Assembly (NCBI RefSeq): GCF_014638915.1
Contig: NZ_BMFQ01000002.1
Location: forward strand, 806,001 to 870,000
Reading direction: 5' to 3'
Length of the DNA stretch: 64,000 bases
DNA from: Xanthomarina arctica
GTDB taxonomy: Bacteria > Bacteroidota > Bacteroidia > Flavobacteriales > Flavobacteriaceae
A model generated the notes under the pieces. That model was not told the DNA's origin. It saw nothing but the letters and a program-made list of their open reading frames with translations, and did not search any database. Below, one piece after another: positions 17,856 through 26,793 of the stretch; the stretch's first letter is position 1; each line of letters begins with the position of its first letter. A program made the position numbers and the translations under genes.

Positions 17856-19746
17856 ATTCATTAACATTTTAAGAAAATTATCAGATCAATACGCCTCTAA
17901 GTGGCTGGTTTTGCTCTTTGACTTATGTGTTGTTGCCTTTACTTTTTTTATTGCATACATTATTCGTTTTAACTTCATTATTGATTTTGAGTTCAACCTT
18001 TTCTTTAAACAAATCCCTTTTGTTTTAGTCGCTGCTTTAATAAGTTTTTTAATAGTAAGCTCCCACAAAGGCGTTGTAAGATTTACTGGCGCTAAAGATA
18101 TTATTAACATCATTATTGGAATAAATATTTTAGCCACCATACTAATTGTAACCACTTTTTTAAGTAGAAAATACCAGTTTGATGTTGTTTTTGATATTCC
18201 AGGCTCCATTATATACATTCATTTACTGCTAAACATTTTCTTTCTGGTAGGCTCTAAATTTTTTGTGAAATCACTTTATAGAATAATTGTTACAGATTTC
18301 GAAGAACAAAAATCTGTTCTAATATATGGTGCAGGTACTTCTGGTATGATAACCTATGATGCGGTATCCAACGATCCAAAAAGCAATATCAAGGTTGTGG
18401 GATTTTTAGACGATAACGATGGTAAGGCTGGTAAAAAAATTAACCTTCTTAATGTTTACGAACCAGATAAAATTACAAAAGAATTTATTCAAAAAAATAG
18501 TATTGATGAAGTTATCATCTCTATACAAAGCATAGACTCCAACAGGCTTTTAGAAATTACCAGCAAGTTGTTTGCCTTAAATCTTAAGGTTAAAATAGTG
18601 CCGGCTGTTCAAAACTGGATAGATGGCGATTTAAGTATTGGTCAAATTAAAGATATTAATTTGGAAGATTTACTTGGTAGAGAACCTATAAATATAGACA
18701 ACCCAATGTTAGTCGAGGAATATAATAATAAGATTATTCTTGTCACTGGATCTGCAGGCTCCATTGGTAGTGAGCTAGTTAGGAAGTTAGTACGTTATAA
18801 TTTTCAAAAATTAATACTGATTGATAATTCCGAATCTCCTTTATACGATTTGCAACAAGAACTTCACCAAAAAGGTATTACAAACATAGAATGCATAGTT
18901 GCAGATATAAGGAATCAAATTAGAATTGATAATATTTTTAACGAATATAAGCCAGACATTGTGTTTCATGCCGCCGCCTATAAACACGTGCCTTTAATGG
19001 AGCATAATCCATATGAAGCTGTAAGCGTTAATGTTCGAGGCACTAATAATGTTATTAACCTGTCTGTAAAATATGGGGTAGAGAAATTTATTCTAATTTC
19101 AACCGATAAAGCTGTTAACCCAACCAATGTAATGGGGGCAACAAAGCGTATTGCTGAAATGATTATTTGTTACCAAAACACAGTTACAACAGGCAAAACG
19201 AAATTTATAATAACTCGTTTCGGTAATGTATTGGGCTCTAATGGTTCTGTAATTCCTTTGTTTAAAAAACAAATTGAAAATGGTGGTCCATTAACGGTTA
19301 CGCACAAAGACATCATTAGGTATTTCATGACTATACCAGAAGCATCTCAATTGGTACTGGAAGCAGCTGCCATGGGACTAGGTCAGGAAATATTTGTTTT
19401 TGACATGGGGAAACCTGTCAGAATTTTAGATTTAGCCGTCAATATGATTACCCTTTCAGGCTTTAGATATCCGGAAGATATTGATATTAAAATCACAGGT
19501 TTAAGACCTGGAGAGAAAATATTTGAAGAATTACTAGTAGATGGTGAGAACACCAAACCTACTTATAATGAAAAAATAATGATTGCAAAATGTAAACCTT
19601 TAAATAATTTAGATGTTAAAATTATTATTGAAGAATTGTGTAATTTAGGACCTAGCACACAAAATATCGCAATTGTTTCAAAAATTAAGGACATTGTAAA
19701 AGAATACAACCCTAATAATAGCAAATACGACGTATTAAACAATTAA
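17848..19746 (+). CDS. Membrane-anchored UDP-HexNAc 4,6-dehydratase, PglF/WbpM-like
   Basis: A 632-residue protein of the CapD/WbpM/PglF group. Four membrane helices lie within about residues 18-140. A Rossmann-like sensor domain begins GAGTSG at 161-166 and an extended SDR domain begins VTGSAGSIGSE at 299-309. The catalytic region STDKAVNPTNVMGATKR (418-434) has T419-D420-K421 and M429-xxx-K433, the Met-for-Tyr change typical of this dehydratase subfamily. It makes the 4-keto-6-deoxy sugar nucleotide used by the PglE-like enzyme encoded just upstream. The start is TTG, overlapping the previous gene. Confidence 0.88.
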   Translation: MDKFINILRKLSDQYASKWLVLLFDLCVVAFTFFIAYIIRFNFIIDFEFNLFFKQIPFVLVAALISFLIVSSHKGVVRFTGAKDIINIIIGINILATILIVTTFLSRKYQFDVVFDIPGSIIYIHLLLNIFFLVGSKFFVKSLYRIIVTDFEEQKSVLIYGAGTSGMITYDAVSNDPKSNIKVVGFLDDNDGKAGKKINLLNVYEPDKITKEFIQKNSIDEVIISIQSIDSNRLLEITSKLFALNLKVKIVPAVQNWIDGDLSIGQIKDINLEDLLGREPINIDNPMLVEEYNNKIILVTGSAGSIGSELVRKLVRYNFQKLILIDNSESPLYDLQQELHQKGITNIECIVADIRNQIRIDNIFNEYKPDIVFHAAAYKHVPLMEHNPYEAVSVNVRGTNNVINLSVKYGVEKFILISTDKAVNPTNVMGATKRIAEMIICYQNTVTTGKTKFIITRFGNVLGSNGSVIPLFKKQIENGGPLTVTHKDIIRYFMTIPEASQLVLEAAAMGLGQEIFVFDMGKPVRILDLAVNMITLSGFRYPEDIDIKITGLRPGEKIFEELLVDGENTKPTYNEKIMIAKCKPLNNLDVKIIIEELCNLGPSTQNIAIVSKIKDIVKEYNPNNSKYDVLNN

Positions 19747-19775
19747 AAAAAAGAGTTAAAAATCTAATTATCAAA

Positions 19776-20558
19776 ATGAGAAATTTTAAACATATACTAA
19801 AAAATACAGTTGCTATTATTCTATTGGCCACCTCTTTATCATGTGTTACAAGTAAAGAGATTATTTACTTTCAAGACGAACCACTTAACGCGTTAAACGC
19901 TGTAGCTATTAATTCTGAAATAGCATATAAACCTAACGATTTATTGACCATAAATGTTTCAGCAATAGATCCTGCAACAGTAATGCCTTTTAATTTACCT
20001 GTTATTACCAACAGCTCTACATCTCTAGATTCTCGAGGAGAAATTAGAATGCAAACCTATATTATAGATCAAGATGGAAACATTGATTTCCCTGTTTTAG
20101 GAACCCTTAAACTTGGCGGTCTTACAAGAGAACAAGCCACTTTAATGTTTAAAAAACAAATTTCTGAGTTCGTTAAAGACCCTATCATAAACATTAGGCT
20201 TACCAATTTCACAGTTACTGTTTTAGGAGAAGTAAATAATCCAGGAACTTACATTGTAGAAGAAGAACGTATTTCATTTATTGAAGCCTTAGGTCTTGCC
20301 GGAGATTTAACCATTCACGGCATAAGAAATAACATCTTTTTAATTAGAGAAGAAAATGGCGTTAAACGTTTTACAAAATTTGATTTAACGTCTATTAATG
20401 TCGTGAATAATCCAAATTATTATTTACAACAAAACGATATTTTGTATGTTGAACCTAACTCAGCAAAAATACGATCAGCATCTTATAATCAAAATTATGT
20501 TTTAATTATTTCTGCTGTTGGAACCCTAGCTACTATTGCTGCAATACTCATAAGATAA
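19776..20558 (+). CDS. wza: Wza-like outer membrane polysaccharide export lipoprotein
   Basis: A 260-residue lipoprotein. The lipobox SLSC places the lipidated cysteine at C23. Poly_export and SLBB-type regions follow: YKPNDLLTINVSAIDP near 52-67, DGNIDFPVLGTLKLGGLTRE, and VTVLGEVNNPGTY. A C-terminal hydrophobic segment (about 240-259) matches the single outer-membrane helix of Wza-type channels. It would form the export channel with the Wzc-like kinase encoded 25 bp downstream. Family size in Bacteroidota is usually close to this length. Confidence 0.88.
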   Translation: MRNFKHILKNTVAIILLATSLSCVTSKEIIYFQDEPLNALNAVAINSEIAYKPNDLLTINVSAIDPATVMPFNLPVITNSSTSLDSRGEIRMQTYIIDQDGNIDFPVLGTLKLGGLTREQATLMFKKQISEFVKDPIINIRLTNFTVTVLGEVNNPGTYIVEEERISFIEALGLAGDLTIHGIRNNIFLIREENGVKRFTKFDLTSINVVNNPNYYLQQNDILYVEPNSAKIRSASYNQNYVLIISAVGTLATIAAILIR

Positions 20559-20583
20559 TAATCGATAATGCTATCAAAATATT

Positions 20584-22938
20584 ATGAATCAAAACACTGA
20601 CTTAAACGGCATTATAAAGCCCTATTTAAACAAATGGAAGTTTATTTTATTATGCACCATATTCGCTGTCGCATGTGCTTTTATGTATTTAAGATATGCC
20701 GATTATGAATATCAGGCAAATGCCAAAATTAAAATTAAAGAAACCCAAGAAAACGATAAACTTGCTGAACTTTCAAGAATGCAAAATTATGGTTTGTTTA
20801 GAACTGAAAATAATAATGTTTTAGATGAAATTGAAGTCATTCGATCTAGGATAATCATAGAACAAGTAGTAAAAGAACTAAAATTTAATATTCAATATTT
20901 TGTTGAAGGACGTATAAAAGCATCAGAAGAGTATAAAAACCCTCCAATAAATATTAATTTTAGCGCGACAGATTCTATTATTCACACTATAGATACCACT
21001 TTTAACATCAAAATTCAGTCAGCCAATAATTTTCTTTTAAAGGGAATTAATTTTACTGAAAAATTCTCTTTTAATGGTCAGGAAGAATCCGATTTAGACG
21101 ATGAAGGTACCGTCTATGGTTTTGGAGAAAGTATAGCCACAAGCTTTGGTAATATAATAATTACACCTAGAATTGGAGAAGATGCTACCAAAATAGGCTC
21201 AAATATTATAATAAAAATAAGCCCACTCTCTAGTGTTGTTTCTAAATATAAATCAAACCTCATTATCTCTAACCAGGAAATGTCTAGCATTATCACGTTA
21301 TCCATTAATGATAATGTTCAAGAAAAAGCAAAATTATTTTTAGAAAAACTTATTGAAAAATATAATGAAGACGTCCAAAACGACAAACAACAAGTTGTTG
21401 ATGCTACTTCAGAATTTATAGATAACAGATTAGATATTGTTTCTCGAGAATTGGGAGATGTCGATATAGATGCAGAAACTATCCAAAAAACTAATAAATT
21501 AACTGATTTAGCGACACAATCCAACTTATCATTACAGAGCGAAAGACAAAATAAAGATAGATTGGTTGATGCAGCAATGCAAATTCAACTAATTGATTAT
21601 ATGAGTGAACATATTGGGACTAATGTAAAAAGCTCAGATCTATTGCCATCAAACATAGGCATTTCAGATAATTCGGTTTCTCAACTAACCCAGCAATACA
21701 ACAACCTCGTCTTAGAAAAGAATAGATTGTTAAAAAATTCCAGCGAAAAAAACCCTACTGTTGTTAACCTTACCAATCAAATAGATCAACTAAAAACTAA
21801 TTTAACTCAAAGTCTTGATAATATTAAGCACACCAACGAACTGAACTACAATTCACTGGTAACTGAAAACAATAGAATTAGCTCACAGATTTATGCTGCT
21901 CCAAAAAAGCAACGGCAGTTTAGAGATATCAAGAGACAACAAGATATAAAAGAAGGCTTGTATTTATTTCTTTTGGAAAAACGAGAAGAAGCTGCAATTA
22001 CTCACGGGGTGTCATCGCCTAACGCAAAATTAGTGGATGAAGCTTATGCCTCTGGAATTCCTGTTGCTCCAAAAAAAGCAATAATAATTCTTGCTGCCTT
22101 AATTTTAGGTTTTGGTTTTCCAATTGCAATAATTTATATGTTGAATTTGCTAGATGATAAAGTTCACAATATTACCGACATTAAAAAAGAAGTCACAATC
22201 CCTTTTATTGGTGATATACCAAGGTCTAAAAATAATAAACTTTTAATCTCAAAAGTAGACTACTCCCCTAAAGCAGAAGCGTTTAGAATGATAAGAACCA
22301 ATGTGGAATTTATGCTTCAAAACATTGAAAATAGATCTAAAATCATTTTTGTCACTTCTACTACAAGTAAAGAAGGGAAATCTCATACAGCAACAAATCT
22401 GGCTTTATCCTTATCATATTCAGATAAGAAAGTCTTATTAATTGAAACAGATATTCGAGTTCCAAAGGCAACAAATTACCTGGATATCGATAATACTTTT
22501 GGGCTTACTAATTTTATTGGAAATAAGAAAATTGAAATTAAAGAGGTTATATTCCAGCACAAAGACAATGAATATTTTGATATAATTCCGTCTGGAACCA
22601 TTCCTCCAAATCCTGCCGAATTACTCATGAGTAATCGTGTTAAAGAACTTTTTGAATACGTATCCCCTATTTACGATTATATTATTGTAGATACTGCCGC
22701 TATTGGCTTAGTAACAGACACCTTACTAATTAGTAAATATGCAGATTTGTTTATTTTTGTAGCAAAGGCCAACTATATCACCAAGAAGCAATTAGAATTG
22801 GCACAACGTATGTACACTGAAAAAAGATTGCCAAACATGACCATATTACTTAATAGCGTTGACCATAGAAAAGGTTATGGTTATGGCTATGGATACGGAA
22901 CAAGTCCAGGGAAAAAGAAATGGTGGAAATTTTCTTAA
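20584..22938 (+). CDS. wzc: Wzc-like polysaccharide co-polymerase and tyrosine autokinase
   Basis: A 784-residue inner-membrane protein. One helix near residues 17-35 and another near 500-520 flank a long periplasmic coiled-coil region. The C-terminal BY-kinase domain has the Walker A variant TSTTSKEGKSH at about 591-601, the A' motif near 621 (IETD) and Walker B near 701 (IIVDTA). The tail carries alternating Gly-Tyr residues at about 764-772, the usual autophosphorylation cluster. It controls polymer length and export together with Wza. Its stop lies one base from the stop of the convergent proline dehydrogenase gene. Confidence 0.9.
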   Translation: MNQNTDLNGIIKPYLNKWKFILLCTIFAVACAFMYLRYADYEYQANAKIKIKETQENDKLAELSRMQNYGLFRTENNNVLDEIEVIRSRIIIEQVVKELKFNIQYFVEGRIKASEEYKNPPININFSATDSIIHTIDTTFNIKIQSANNFLLKGINFTEKFSFNGQEESDLDDEGTVYGFGESIATSFGNIIITPRIGEDATKIGSNIIIKISPLSSVVSKYKSNLIISNQEMSSIITLSINDNVQEKAKLFLEKLIEKYNEDVQNDKQQVVDATSEFIDNRLDIVSRELGDVDIDAETIQKTNKLTDLATQSNLSLQSERQNKDRLVDAAMQIQLIDYMSEHIGTNVKSSDLLPSNIGISDNSVSQLTQQYNNLVLEKNRLLKNSSEKNPTVVNLTNQIDQLKTNLTQSLDNIKHTNELNYNSLVTENNRISSQIYAAPKKQRQFRDIKRQQDIKEGLYLFLLEKREEAAITHGVSSPNAKLVDEAYASGIPVAPKKAIIILAALILGFGFPIAIIYMLNLLDDKVHNITDIKKEVTIPFIGDIPRSKNNKLLISKVDYSPKAEAFRMIRTNVEFMLQNIENRSKIIFVTSTTSKEGKSHTATNLALSLSYSDKKVLLIETDIRVPKATNYLDIDNTFGLTNFIGNKKIEIKEVIFQHKDNEYFDIIPSGTIPPNPAELLMSNRVKELFEYVSPIYDYIIVDTAAIGLVTDTLLISKYADLFIFVAKANYITKKQLELAQRMYTEKRLPNMTILLNSVDHRKGYGYGYGYGTSPGKKKWWKFS

Positions 22939-22939
22939 A

Positions 22940-24112
22940 CTAACTTTTTCTTCTGTTTTTTTCTTTTGCTAATAACATAAGCTCTCTTCCTGTTTGCCCA
23001 GCTACTGATGTGTTTTCCTCTGCTCTTCGTATTAAGTAAGGCAGCACATCTTTAACAGGTCCAAATGGCACGTATTTCGCTACATTATAACCTAAATTAG
23101 CTAAATTGAAACTGATATGGTCACTCATACCATAAAGCTGTCCAAACCACACACGATTATCAGTTTTAGCAATCCCTTTTTCTTTCATCATATCAAGAAT
23201 AAGGTAACAACTAGCTTCATTATGCGTTCCAGCAAAAAGTGAAATAACCTCTAAATGTCCTAAGATAAATTGCGCCGCATCATTAAAATTCTCGTCCGTT
23301 GCTGCTTTACTTTCACAAATGGGCGTTGGATATCCTTTTTTAGTAGCACGTTCGTTCTCTTTTTCCATATAGGCACCACGAACTATTTTGTAACCTAAAA
23401 AATACCCATTTTCTTTAGCATGTACTAACTCCTTTTTCATGAAGTCCATTCTATCATGTCTATACATTTGCAAGGTATTATAAACAACGGGCTTTTCTTT
23501 ATTATAGTGTTGCATCATCTTAGTAACCAATTCATCTACAGATTTTTGCATCCAACTTTCTTCTGCATCAATTAGCAACTCTACATCTTTTTCTTTGGCC
23601 AATTTACAAACCTTGTCATACCTGGCCTCTATCCTATTCCATTGCTCCTGTTCTTCTGGAGTAAATGCCACACCTTCACTTTTCTTTTCGTATAAAATAG
23701 GTTTTCCAAAACCTGTAGGTTTAAAAACGGCTATTGGCATAGCTTCTTTATTTTGCGAAAAGTTGATTATCTCAAGTGTTTTATCCATTGCAGCATCAAA
23801 AAAAGACTCTACCTCTTTACCCTCAACAGAAAAATCCAAAACAGAACTAACCCCTTTTTCGTACATAGAATCAATAACTGGGATGCAGTCTTTTTCGCTA
23901 ATACCACCACAAAAATGATCGAAAACAGTTGCTCTAATCACGCTATCAACAGGAAGATTTGCTTTAATAGCAAAATTCGTCAACACCTTACCAACCTTAA
24001 CTAAAGGTTCGTAAGAAATCATTTTAAATAATAAATAGGCTCTATTAAGTTCTGAATTGCTTTTTAAAGAAAAAGCGATTTCAGTATTATCGAAAAGTCT
24101 TTCTGTGGACAT
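22940..24112 (-). CDS. Proline dehydrogenase
   Basis: An FAD-dependent PRODH of 390 residues that oxidises proline to pyrroline-5-carboxylate and feeds electrons to the quinone pool. The barrel carries VRGAYMEKENERATKKGYP, the family's substrate and FAD region, and near the end YVPFGPVKDVLPYLIRRAEEN, the classic C-terminal PRODH signature. It is a stand-alone domain, so the P5C dehydrogenase must be encoded elsewhere. I start at ATG 24112 (MSTERLFDNTEIAF), because a TTG 21 bases upstream lies inside a -7 promoter box. The aroB gene is divergent. Confidence 0.88.
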   Translation of the reverse strand: MSTERLFDNTEIAFSLKSNSELNRAYLLFKMISYEPLVKVGKVLTNFAIKANLPVDSVIRATVFDHFCGGISEKDCIPVIDSMYEKGVSSVLDFSVEGKEVESFFDAAMDKTLEIINFSQNKEAMPIAVFKPTGFGKPILYEKKSEGVAFTPEEQEQWNRIEARYDKVCKLAKEKDVELLIDAEESWMQKSVDELVTKMMQHYNKEKPVVYNTLQMYRHDRMDFMKKELVHAKENGYFLGYKIVRGAYMEKENERATKKGYPTPICESKAATDENFNDAAQFILGHLEVISLFAGTHNEASCYLILDMMKEKGIAKTDNRVWFGQLYGMSDHISFNLANLGYNVAKYVPFGPVKDVLPYLIRRAEENTSVAGQTGRELMLLAKEKNRRKS

Positions 24113-24130
24113 GCTCTTAAAAATTATGTG

Positions 24131-24138
24131 CAAATATA
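24131..24138 (-). promoter_or_regulatory. Promoter -7 box TATATTTG of the proline dehydrogenase gene
   Basis: A perfect TAnnTTTG match on the - strand, 18 bases before the ATG at 24112. No TTG is seen at -33 spacing. It decides the start codon, because the alternative TTG start lies within the box. Confidence 0.5.
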
Positions 24139-24207
24139 ATTATAGTATTGCTACATTTTTATAAAAAAATGCCATAATTTTCGCCTTTAATTTTTCTAAA
24201 AAAAGAT

Positions 24208-25275
24208 ATGAATTCTATTACAACTTCAAACTACTTAATTCATTTTAATACAACGTGTTACCAAGAAATTAACACGCATTTAAAAGCCGTCAATTATTCA
24301 AAAATATTTGTTTTGGTCGACCAAAACACACACGAATATTGTTTACCACAGTTTTTAAGTAATTTAGAAACCGATTTGAACATAGAAATAATTGAAATTG
24401 AAGCTGGAGAAGTCAACAAAAGTATCGAAACCTGCTCTGGCGTATGGAATGCTTTATCAGAACTTGAAGCCGACAGGAAAAGTTTGATGATTAATCTAGG
24501 TGGTGGTGTTATAACAGACTTAGGAGGTTTTGTAGCCTCAACCTTTAAGCGCGGGATCTCGTTTATTCAGGTGCCTACTACCCTTTTAGCTATGGTAGAT
24601 GCCTCTATTGGAGGGAAAACAGGAGTCGATCTTGGGCATTTAAAGAACCAAATAGGTGTGATAAATACTAGTGAAATGGTTTTGGTGGACACATCATTTC
24701 TAAAAACGTTACCAGAAAACCAAATGCGATCTGGTCTCGCCGAAATGCTGAAACATGGATTAATTTACAGCCAAGACTATTGGAATAAGTTTACCACGTT
24801 AGAAAAATCACATACAGATGATTTAGACGAATTAATCTACGAATCCATAGAAATAAAGAACAGTATTGTTGAAAAAGATCCTCATGAAAACAACCTAAGA
24901 AAGACCTTAAATTATGGTCATACACTTGGTCACGCAATTGAATCTTATTATTTAAGTAACCCTAGTAAAACTCCTCTACTTCACGGAGAAGCGATTGCTA
25001 TTGGAATGATATTAGCTACTTATATCTCTACCAAATTAACCGGCTTTTCAAAAGACGAATGCAATAAAATTAAAGATACTATTCTAACTATTTTTGGGCA
25101 ACCTAAAATTTCAGAGGAAGATATAATTCCTATAATCGATTTATTGAAATTTGATAAGAAAAACGAACATGGTAAAATCTATTTCGTGCTTCTTGAAGCC
25201 TATGGGAACTCTAAAATAAACTGTCAAGTTGAAAACAACTTAATCCTTGAAGCCTTCAAATACTATAATTCTTAA
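24208..25275 (+). CDS. aroB: 3-dehydroquinate synthase
   Basis: A 355-residue NAD- and metal-dependent enzyme that converts DAHP to 3-dehydroquinate, step two of the shikimate pathway. Motifs in order are GGGVITDLGGFVASTFKRG (NAD binding), QVPTTLLAMVDASIGGKTGVD (substrate and metal region), LAEMLKHGLI, LNYGHTLGHAIE and LLHGEAIAIGM, which hold the metal-binding histidines. Length is typical. A divergent 95-bp region separates it from proline dehydrogenase. Confidence 0.95.
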   Translation: MNSITTSNYLIHFNTTCYQEINTHLKAVNYSKIFVLVDQNTHEYCLPQFLSNLETDLNIEIIEIEAGEVNKSIETCSGVWNALSELEADRKSLMINLGGGVITDLGGFVASTFKRGISFIQVPTTLLAMVDASIGGKTGVDLGHLKNQIGVINTSEMVLVDTSFLKTLPENQMRSGLAEMLKHGLIYSQDYWNKFTTLEKSHTDDLDELIYESIEIKNSIVEKDPHENNLRKTLNYGHTLGHAIESYYLSNPSKTPLLHGEAIAIGMILATYISTKLTGFSKDECNKIKDTILTIFGQPKISEEDIIPIIDLLKFDKKNEHGKIYFVLLEAYGNSKINCQVENNLILEAFKYYNS

Positions 25276-25359
25276 TTTGTAATTGAAATAATTTGTAACT
25301 TTATAAAAATTGCTAAAGATAAAAGTAAATGCTATTCATTAATTTTAAACCTTTAAGTA

Positions 25360-25662
25360 ATGAAACGAGTTATTGCAGATTACAAGAAACTTACTCCCCA
25401 AATCCTAAAGTTGCTAACTGACAAATTTCCAGATGGCTACGATGACGACGATGTTATTACGTTTGAAAACCATAAAAACGAAATAATAGAAGCTGTAGAA
25501 GTACGCACCTTAGATACAATCTATCTTGTTAAGGTTAGCAGCAAATTACGCTATACCATGACCAATTTTGAAGGCATTGAAGACCTAGAATTAAACAACT
25601 TAGGACATGTTATTGTTGAGGAAGAGATTAAAGCAGAGGCCTTTAAAGATGAAGAAGAATAA
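25360..25662 (+). CDS. Small acidic conserved hypothetical protein
   Basis: A 100-residue cytoplasmic protein, strongly acidic (DGYDDDDVITFENH near 26-39; C-terminal EEEIKAEAFKDEEE). The alternation of short strands (IIEAVEVRTLDTIYLVKVSSKLRYT) suggests a compact alpha/beta fold. I recall similar flavobacterial proteins sometimes mislabelled as DNA primase; no primase motif is present. Its stop directly abuts the stop of the convergent DinB gene, with no bases between. Function unknown. Confidence 0.7.
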   Translation: MKRVIADYKKLTPQILKLLTDKFPDGYDDDDVITFENHKNEIIEAVEVRTLDTIYLVKVSSKLRYTMTNFEGIEDLELNNLGHVIVEEEIKAEAFKDEEE

Positions 25663-26178
25663 CTACAAATAACGTGATTCAATTATCTGGCAATGGTGTT
25701 TTTCATGACCTATTGTAACAAAACCTATAGCTCGAACAGACATATTTACACCACTTGCTTCACCAATTTGCATAAGCATATCGACATCCATACCCTTAAA
25801 CAGCATTAAGGTAGATTCCCTAACTAATTGATATTCTTTAAATAAATCTTTTCTAGTTCTATCATTAGCATTCGCTACAGAAGCGTATGCGTTTTCCTCA
25901 AATCCCGCCAAACTAACTGTATCTCTTCTAGCGAAACGCAATGCTCTATAGGCAAAAATACGTTCGGTGTCTATCATATGTTGAATAACATCCTTAATAG
26001 TCCATTTTGCTTCTTGATAGCGGTATTCAAGTTTATCATCAGGAATGGACTTCAGAAAGGTTAAGGTTTCCTGTAAGCTGGAAGCTATTCCAGAAATCAA
26101 ATCTTTAGATCCAGCTAGCTTAACATAGTTTGCATAAAACTCGCCATATTCCTTTTCTAATAAATCGTTTACATACAT
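25663..26178 (-). CDS. DinB family protein
   Basis: A 171-residue four-helix bundle protein of the DinB/YfiT metal-dependent hydrolase superfamily. Residues consistent with the metal triad are the histidine of IQHMIDTERIFAYRALRFAR (near 67) and the pair in GHEKHHCQIIESRYL at the C-terminus. Members act as thiol transferases or remain uncharacterised, and the substrate here is unknown. The Lrp-type gene lies 64 bp upstream on the same strand, but a terminator between them makes cotranscription unlikely. Confidence 0.85.
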   Translation of the reverse strand: MYVNDLLEKEYGEFYANYVKLAGSKDLISGIASSLQETLTFLKSIPDDKLEYRYQEAKWTIKDVIQHMIDTERIFAYRALRFARRDTVSLAGFEENAYASVANANDRTRKDLFKEYQLVRESTLMLFKGMDVDMLMQIGEASGVNMSVRAIGFVTIGHEKHHCQIIESRYL

Positions 26179-26198
26179 AGGTTTTATCTTAAAAAAAA

Positions 26199-26220
26199 AC
26201 CTCTTTCGCTTGAAAGAGGT
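26199..26220 (-). terminator. Rho-independent terminator of the Lrp/AsnC gene
   Basis: Perfect 9-bp stem ACCTCTTTC/GAAAGAGGT with loop gctt. Read on the - strand it runs into a stretch of T (nine A at 26191-26199 on the + strand). It lies 22 bases past the stop of the regulator gene. Confidence 0.85.
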
Positions 26221-26242
26221 CCTAAAGATTCTTAATATTCCA

Positions 26243-26722
26243 CTACAGATCTTTGAAAACTGAGTGCATTAATCGTTTTTTATCATTTAAACTTTCTTCC
26301 AACGAAATCATAGTTTCCGTTCTATAAACGCCTTCTATGTCGTCTAACATAAAGATAATATCTTTAGCATGTTCCGTGTTTTTAGCTCTAATCTTACAAA
26401 AGATATTGAACTTCCCAGTGGTAATATGAGCTACGGTTACAAAAGGAATATCATTAATACGTTCTAAAACAAACTTGGTTTGAGAGGTGTTTTGTAGAAA
26501 AATCCCAACATAAGCTATAAAAGAATAGCCCAGTTTTTTATAATCTAAAGTTAAAGAAGACCCTTTAATTATACCTGCATCTTCCATTTTTTTTACCCTT
26601 ACATGAATAGTTCCAGCAGAAATAGATAAGCTTTTTGCTATATCCGTAAAAGGAACTCTCGTGTTTTCAATTAACATATCTAGTATTTGATGATCAATTT
26701 CATCTAACTTAAATTTCGCCAT
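26243..26722 (-). CDS. Lrp/AsnC family transcriptional regulator
   Basis: A 159-residue regulator. The N-terminal winged helix-turn-helix (about residues 5-60) has LDEIDHQILDMLIENTRVPFTDIAKSLSISAGTIHVRVKKME. The C-terminal RAM/effector domain includes AYVGIFLQNT and AHITTGKFNIFCKIRA. Such proteins respond to amino acids and often regulate amino-acid metabolism. The target cannot be read, although proline dehydrogenase and alanine dehydrogenase genes are nearby. It has its own terminator and a candidate promoter. Confidence 0.9.
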   Translation of the reverse strand: MAKFKLDEIDHQILDMLIENTRVPFTDIAKSLSISAGTIHVRVKKMEDAGIIKGSSLTLDYKKLGYSFIAYVGIFLQNTSQTKFVLERINDIPFVTVAHITTGKFNIFCKIRAKNTEHAKDIIFMLDDIEGVYRTETMISLEESLNDKKRLMHSVFKDL

Positions 26723-26747
26723 TTTTAATTTTTTTTTAAATAAAAAG

Positions 26748-26755
26748 CAAAAATA
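26748..26755 (-). promoter_or_regulatory. Candidate promoter -7 box TATTTTTG for the Lrp/AsnC gene
   Basis: Perfect TAnnTTTG match on the - strand, 25 bases upstream of the ATG at 26722. No correctly spaced TTG was seen, so it is a moderate candidate. Confidence 0.4.
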
Positions 26756-26793
26756 GTATATTATTATTGAATTATATCTTTTAAAATCAAAGA

